Positions 6,902-10,166 of a stretch of DNA of 10,166 bases are shown here, one piece after another. The stretch's first letter is position 1. Each line of letters begins with the position of its first letter. Source of the stretch: Verrucomicrobiota bacterium. Lineage in GTDB: Bacteria > Verrucomicrobiota > Verrucomicrobiia > Methylacidiphilales > Verrucolacustridaceae. Location: the NCBI GenBank assembly GCA_010024525.1, contig RGGS01000026.1, forward strand, positions 1-10,166, given 5' to 3'. Below the pieces are notes generated by a model. That model was given only the letters and a program-made list of their open reading frames with translations, was not told the origin of the DNA and did no database searches. The position numbers and the translations under genes are program-made.

Positions 6902-8890
6902 TCAGCGAACGCCGGAATTCCGGACCATTTCCTGATACTCCCCGAGAGCCAGGAGAGGCCAGTTGTTCCGGTACATGTCGTAGCGGAGATAGAAAACGCA
7001 CGGGAAGCCGGTGCCGGTGATGAGTTTCTCCTCCCAACTTCCGTCCTTTTGCTGGGTTTCGATCAGATACCGAACCGCCCGGCGGACACTCGGACGCTGC
7101 ACATCACCGCAAGCCAACAATCCCATCAACCCCCAACCGGTCTGGGAAGCCGTGCTAATGCCGCGCCCCTTGAGACGCGCATCATCGTAGGAACCGCAGC
7201 TTTCCCCCCAACCTCCGTCGGGATTTTGCGCACATTCCAGCCAATCCCGGCCACGAATCACCCAGTGTTCGTTCATGTCATACCCAATGGCGCGCAAGCC
7301 CCGCAGCACCTGCCATGTTCCATAGATGTAATTGACGCCCCAACGACCAAACCAAGAGCCGTCCTCCTCCTGCGTTTCACGAATAAAACGAATCGCCCGC
7401 TGGATTTGAGGATCATTTTTGGCCACCCCACATTTGCCCATGGTCTCAAGGAGCCGACCGGTAATGTCAGCGCAGGGTGGGTCGAGGATGGCGTTGTGAT
7501 CGGCGAATGGCACATCTTCCAGCCACTTTTTGTTGATGTTTTTATCGAAAGCCGCGTAGCCCCCGTTGTCACACTGAAAACTCCGGGCCCAGGCCAATCC
7601 ACGGTCCTCAGCCGCTTTTTGTGCGGCCGGATCCGAAGCACGCGCCTTCCGTAGGCCCAATAAAACCTTGGCGGTGTCATCGACATCAGGATACCAATCG
7701 TTAAAAAACTCGAAGGCCCATCCTCCGGTGACGGGAGTCGGGTTTTTCACGACCCAGTCCCCACGCATTTTCACCTCTTTGGCCAAAAGCCAGTCGGCAC
7801 CTTTTTGCATCGGAGCGGCATCCGGGGGCACCCCGGCCGCACCCAGTGCAGTCATGGTGATGGCGGTATCCCAAACGGGACTGAGGCAAGGCTGAATGCG
7901 AAAATCCCCGTTGGCGGGGTCGTCGACTTCCAACCCCTCCAGATCCTTGACCGCTTTGCGCATGGCCGGATGTTCGTCGGAGTAACCCAGGCACTGAAAC
8001 GCCAGAATGGTATTCATCATCGAGGGGAATATGGCGGCCAGCCCCTCCGATTCGGGCCCCGTCCGGTCGAGAATCCATTGCTCCGCCACTTTGAGCGCCC
8101 GGCGCCGGAGCGGCTTCCAGGAAAGGCTTTCGATCCATCCGAGGAGTTCGTTGACTCGGACAAAAAAGTTTTTCATGGAGAAAAAGCGACTTTCCACCGG
8201 ATGATGGAAAGGCCCACCCTCCACTCCGTACGGATAAAGCTCATGAAGCTGTTTTTCCGGCGGAAGATGCTGGGTGGGCCGGAAACTCCGGATGATCGAC
8301 AAAGGCACCACGATGGCCCGGGTCCAGGAGCTCATCTCAAACAGGTTGAAGGGCGCCCATTTCGGGAGCAGCAGGATCTCGGGGGGAATGTTGGGAAGAT
8401 ATTTCCAGGGGTACTGGCCGAGCATCGCCAGATAAAGTTTGCAGTAGGTATTGGAACGAGGGATTCCACCCAAACGCAAGGCCGCCGCCCGGGCCTTGCG
8501 CATCTCCGGCTCCTCCGGAGTGAATCCAGCGAGCTTCAGGCTGAAATAGGCTTTGACGGTGGCGGTGACATTACTGGGTCCCCCTGGGTAAATGGGCCAC
8601 CCACCGTCGGGCAACTGCCTTTGCAAAATGTGACGGACAATTTTCGACTCCTTCGTCCGGTCCACCTTGTTCCGGAGGTACATCAAAAGGTGGTAGTCAC
8701 AGGCGACCGTTGTATCGACAAACAATTCGCCGACCCAATACCCCTCCGGCTTTTGCAGTCCCAAAAGAAAATCCCGGGAAGCTTCAACGGTTTTCTTCAA
8801 GGCATCCAAATTGACGTCGGCCGGATCCATGCCGATTAACTCAGGACTCGGGGTCCGGGAAAGGTCAGGCTGGGCAATCTTGGTCGACAT
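6902..8890 (-). CDS. shc: Squalene-hopene cyclase
   Basis: 662-residue class II triterpene cyclase that turns squalene into hopene (and hopanol) at the membrane. The catalytic DXDDTA motif is intact: D402-V-D404-D405-T406-A, with D404 at the position of the proton-donating aspartate of the Alicyclobacillus enzyme. QW repeats are visible at QLPDGGW (92-98), QEEDGSW (507-513), QNPDGGWGES (555-564) and QQKDGSWEE (613-621), and the domain also holds SPVWDTA (337-343) and a PVTGGWAFEF segment (386-395). The length is typical. The first 30 residues are a variable lead-in. The ATG at 8890 has no Shine-Dalgarno; upstream is pyrimidine-rich. It is followed by hpnG and faces the squalene-forming hpnC/hpnD-hpnE unit, so the window holds the whole path from farnesyl diphosphate to hopene. 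Confidence 0.97.
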   Translation of the reverse strand: MSTKIAQPDLSRTPSPELIGMDPADVNLDALKKTVEASRDFLLGLQKPEGYWVGELFVDTTVACDYHLLMYLRNKVDRTKESKIVRHILQRQLPDGGWPIYPGGPSNVTATVKAYFSLKLAGFTPEEPEMRKARAAALRLGGIPRSNTYCKLYLAMLGQYPWKYLPNIPPEILLLPKWAPFNLFEMSSWTRAIVVPLSIIRSFRPTQHLPPEKQLHELYPYGVEGGPFHHPVESRFFSMKNFFVRVNELLGWIESLSWKPLRRRALKVAEQWILDRTGPESEGLAAIFPSMMNTILAFQCLGYSDEHPAMRKAVKDLEGLEVDDPANGDFRIQPCLSPVWDTAITMTALGAAGVPPDAAPMQKGADWLLAKEVKMRGDWVVKNPTPVTGGWAFEFFNDWYPDVDDTAKVLLGLRKARASDPAAQKAAEDRGLAWARSFQCDNGGYAAFDKNINKKWLEDVPFADHNAILDPPCADITGRLLETMGKCGVAKNDPQIQRAIRFIRETQEEDGSWFGRWGVNYIYGTWQVLRGLRAIGYDMNEHWVIRGRDWLECAQNPDGGWGESCGSYDDARLKGRGISTASQTGWGLMGLLACGDVQRPSVRRAVRYLIETQQKDGSWEEKLITGTGFPCVFYLRYDMYRNNWPLLALGEYQEMVRNSGVR

Positions 8891-8960
8891 AAGGAAGCAA
8901 ACTAGCGGAAAACGTTAAAATAGCTCAATAGATTTTGCTAACCATCTGCACTTCAACACT
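8891..8960 (-). promoter_or_regulatory. Upstream region of shc with candidate promoter
   Basis: 70 nt, AT-richer than its surroundings, between the glgP-side stem-loop and the shc start. On the minus strand a TATTTT box (8917-8922) lies about 26 nt before the ATG and could be a -10 element, with a poor TGGTTA 16 nt upstream as -35. The evidence is position and composition only. If used, the shc leader would be about 20 nt and lack a ribosome binding site. Confidence 0.3.
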
Positions 8961-8992
8961 TTTTGAAGGCGGGCCTAGGCCCGGCCTCAAAA
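8961..8992. terminator. Strong stem-loop directly after the glgP stop codon
   Basis: An inverted repeat with 15-nt arms (8961-8975 and 8978-8992), 13 of 15 pairs matching, centred on the perfect 14-bp palindrome CGGGCCTAGGCCCG. It begins at the base next to the glgP stop and lies between glgP and shc, so it probably ends or protects the glgP transcript. It is not a textbook intrinsic terminator: on either strand the T-run comes before the GC stem and the A-run after it, so they pair with each other and no free U-tract follows. Confidence 0.55.
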
Positions 8993-10166
8993 TTATTCGG
9001 CCCAAGTAATCAGGCGTAGTTCGTGCGCTTGGGTCAGGGATGGATGCGACGGCCGAACCCGGACGTTAAAGTTGTAGTTTCCAGAATCCTCCACGGAAAC
9101 CCGCCCGGCGTAATTGAACCAGCCATCCACAGGGTTGCCCGTGGACTCGAGAGCCAAAACCTTGGAGCTTCCGCCCACATCCGCCACCTCGAGATAAGCC
9201 TCCACCACAACTTCATTGGGCTGCAGGGATCCCAAGAACACCTTGGCGGAAACAGGAACCAAATCACCCACGCTCACCGTGGTGCGCGCCGGACCGTTCC
9301 AGGTCACGGCATTGGCCCTCACCTGGGGCCAGGCTTGGCGGACTTTATCCTTCCAGATCGCCAACTCTTTGGACCTTGACCAATTGTTCTCTGCGAACAT
9401 CCGCCCCTTTTCCGCCGCCTTGCGATAAAACATCGTGGCATAATCCTCGACCATCCGGGAGGTGTTATAGACCGGTCCAATGGTGGCCAGGCTACGCTTC
9501 ACCCGCTCGATCCAACGCTTGGGAATCCCCGCCGAGTCTTGGTCATAATAAAGCGGCACGATATCCCGACGGAGAATCTCGTAGATGGAGAAGGCATCAA
9601 ACTCGTCCTGAACTTCGGGCTCCAAACGGAACGTGTCGTCCCCGATCGCCCACCCGTTTGTTCCGTCATAGGCCTCGTCCCACCATCCATCCCGCACGCT
9701 AAAGTTGAGACATCCGCTGGTGATCACCTTTTCGCCGCTGGTTCCACTCGCCTCGAGGGGGCGGGTGGGATTGTTGAGCCAGACATCGCACCCGTGATAA
9801 AGGAACCGGGCCACGTTAAAATCGTAGTTCTCAACAAACACGATGCGGTTTTTGAACTGAGGCAAAGCGGAGATCTGTACAATCTGCTGGATCAACCTCT
9901 TCCCCCCCTCATCTGCCGGGTGAGATTTCCCGGCAAAAACAAACTGCACCGGACGATCCGGATCATTGACGATTTCCGCCAACTTGTCCAAGTCCCGGAA
10001 AAGCAAGGCCGCCCGTTTATAGGTCGCGAAACGTCGGGCAAAGCCGATCGTCAGCGCCTTGGGATCAAGCAACTGGTCCGTCGCGCGAATGTCCGCCGGA
10101 CTGGCGCCGTTGCGCAGCCTTTGGGTTCGGACATTGGCCCGGGCGAATTCGAGCAACTGGAGTTTG
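8993..10166 (-). CDS. glgP: Alpha-glucan (glycogen) phosphorylase, C-terminal part (cut by window edge)
   Basis: The last 390 codons of a GT35 phosphorylase, which releases glucose 1-phosphate from glycogen or maltodextrin using pyridoxal phosphate; the N-terminal portion is beyond the right edge. Visible landmarks: LTIGFARRFATYKRAALLF near the start, FVFAGKSHPADEGGK, DVWLNNPTRPLEASGTSGEK, and NFSVRDGWWDEAYDGTNGWA. The lysine in GTSGEK (codon at 9728-9730) is at the position of the PLP-binding lysine. The DGWWDE block and a C-terminal beta-rich extension of about 100 residues (VSVGDLVPVSAKVFLG to the end) place it in the longer TIGR02094-type phosphorylases rather than the MalP/muscle type. 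It shares strand with shc but is separated by 102 nt and a stem-loop, so it is probably a separate unit. Confidence 0.93.
   Translation of the reverse strand, partial: KLQLLEFARANVRTQRLRNGASPADIRATDQLLDPKALTIGFARRFATYKRAALLFRDLDKLAEIVNDPDRPVQFVFAGKSHPADEGGKRLIQQIVQISALPQFKNRIVFVENYDFNVARFLYHGCDVWLNNPTRPLEASGTSGEKVITSGCLNFSVRDGWWDEAYDGTNGWAIGDDTFRLEPEVQDEFDAFSIYEILRRDIVPLYYDQDSAGIPKRWIERVKRSLATIGPVYNTSRMVEDYATMFYRKAAEKGRMFAENNWSRSKELAIWKDKVRQAWPQVRANAVTWNGPARTTVSVGDLVPVSAKVFLGSLQPNEVVVEAYLEVADVGGSSKVLALESTGNPVDGWFNYAGRVSVEDSGNYNFNVRVRPSHPSLTQAHELRLITWAE

Noticed and set aside
6839..7654. A 271-codon open frame on the plus strand covering the hpnG start and the 3' part of shc
   Set aside because: It crosses the hpnG start and lies antisense to conserved shc motifs; no domain or ribosome binding site was seen.
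7805..8839. A long open frame on the plus strand antisense to shc (about 344 codons)
   Set aside because: It is a shadow of the GC-rich shc codons; its translation has no recognisable domain and is rich in His, Pro, Gly and Arg, as expected of an antisense frame.

Overview
The window is a dense, GC-rich bacterial chromosome segment with almost no non-coding DNA. It carries nine recognisable protein genes; one at each edge is cut by the window. The gene set is trpS-scpA-scpB-pheA, a squalene/hopanoid locus, and a glucan phosphorylase of the longer TIGR02094 type. I would guess a Gram-negative hopanoid producer, possibly Verrucomicrobiota or a related phylum. This is inferred from gene content remembered from such genomes; there is no 16S gene or other marker here to settle it.

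Left block (1-2761, all minus strand): trpS -> scpA -> scpB -> pheA. The genes are tightly packed: an ATGA stop/start overlap between trpS and scpA, a 12-nt gap between scpA and scpB, and a 32-nt overlap between scpB and pheA, with pheA's strong ribosome binding site lying inside scpB. This looks like one transcription unit joining tryptophanyl-tRNA charging, the SMC-ScpAB chromosome condensation complex and phenylalanine biosynthesis. A 168-nt divergent intergenic region (2762-2929) separates it from the hopanoid genes.

Central block (2930-8890): the hopanoid locus is split into two facing units. On the plus strand, hpnC is followed, through another ATGA overlap, by one 728-codon frame in which HpnD (presqualene diphosphate synthase) and HpnE (FAD-dependent hydroxysqualene dehydrogenase) are fused. 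Together these convert farnesyl diphosphate to squalene. On the minus strand, shc (squalene-hopene cyclase) is followed by hpnG (nucleoside-phosphorylase-like enzyme of side-chain formation). The two units meet at a 102-nt convergent junction filled by a pair of inverted REP-like elements, each a GTAG tetranucleotide abutting a hairpin. All four differences between the two copies are compensatory within the hairpin stems.

Right block (8891-10166, minus strand): a 102-nt gap with a probable shc promoter region and a strong stem-loop against the glgP stop codon, then the C-terminal 390 codons of an alpha-glucan phosphorylase.

The most notable points are the HpnD-HpnE fusion, which joins steps one and three of the three-step squalene pathway, and the covarying REP pair between the two halves of the locus. 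I see no phage, CRISPR, insertion sequence, tRNA or rRNA in the window.
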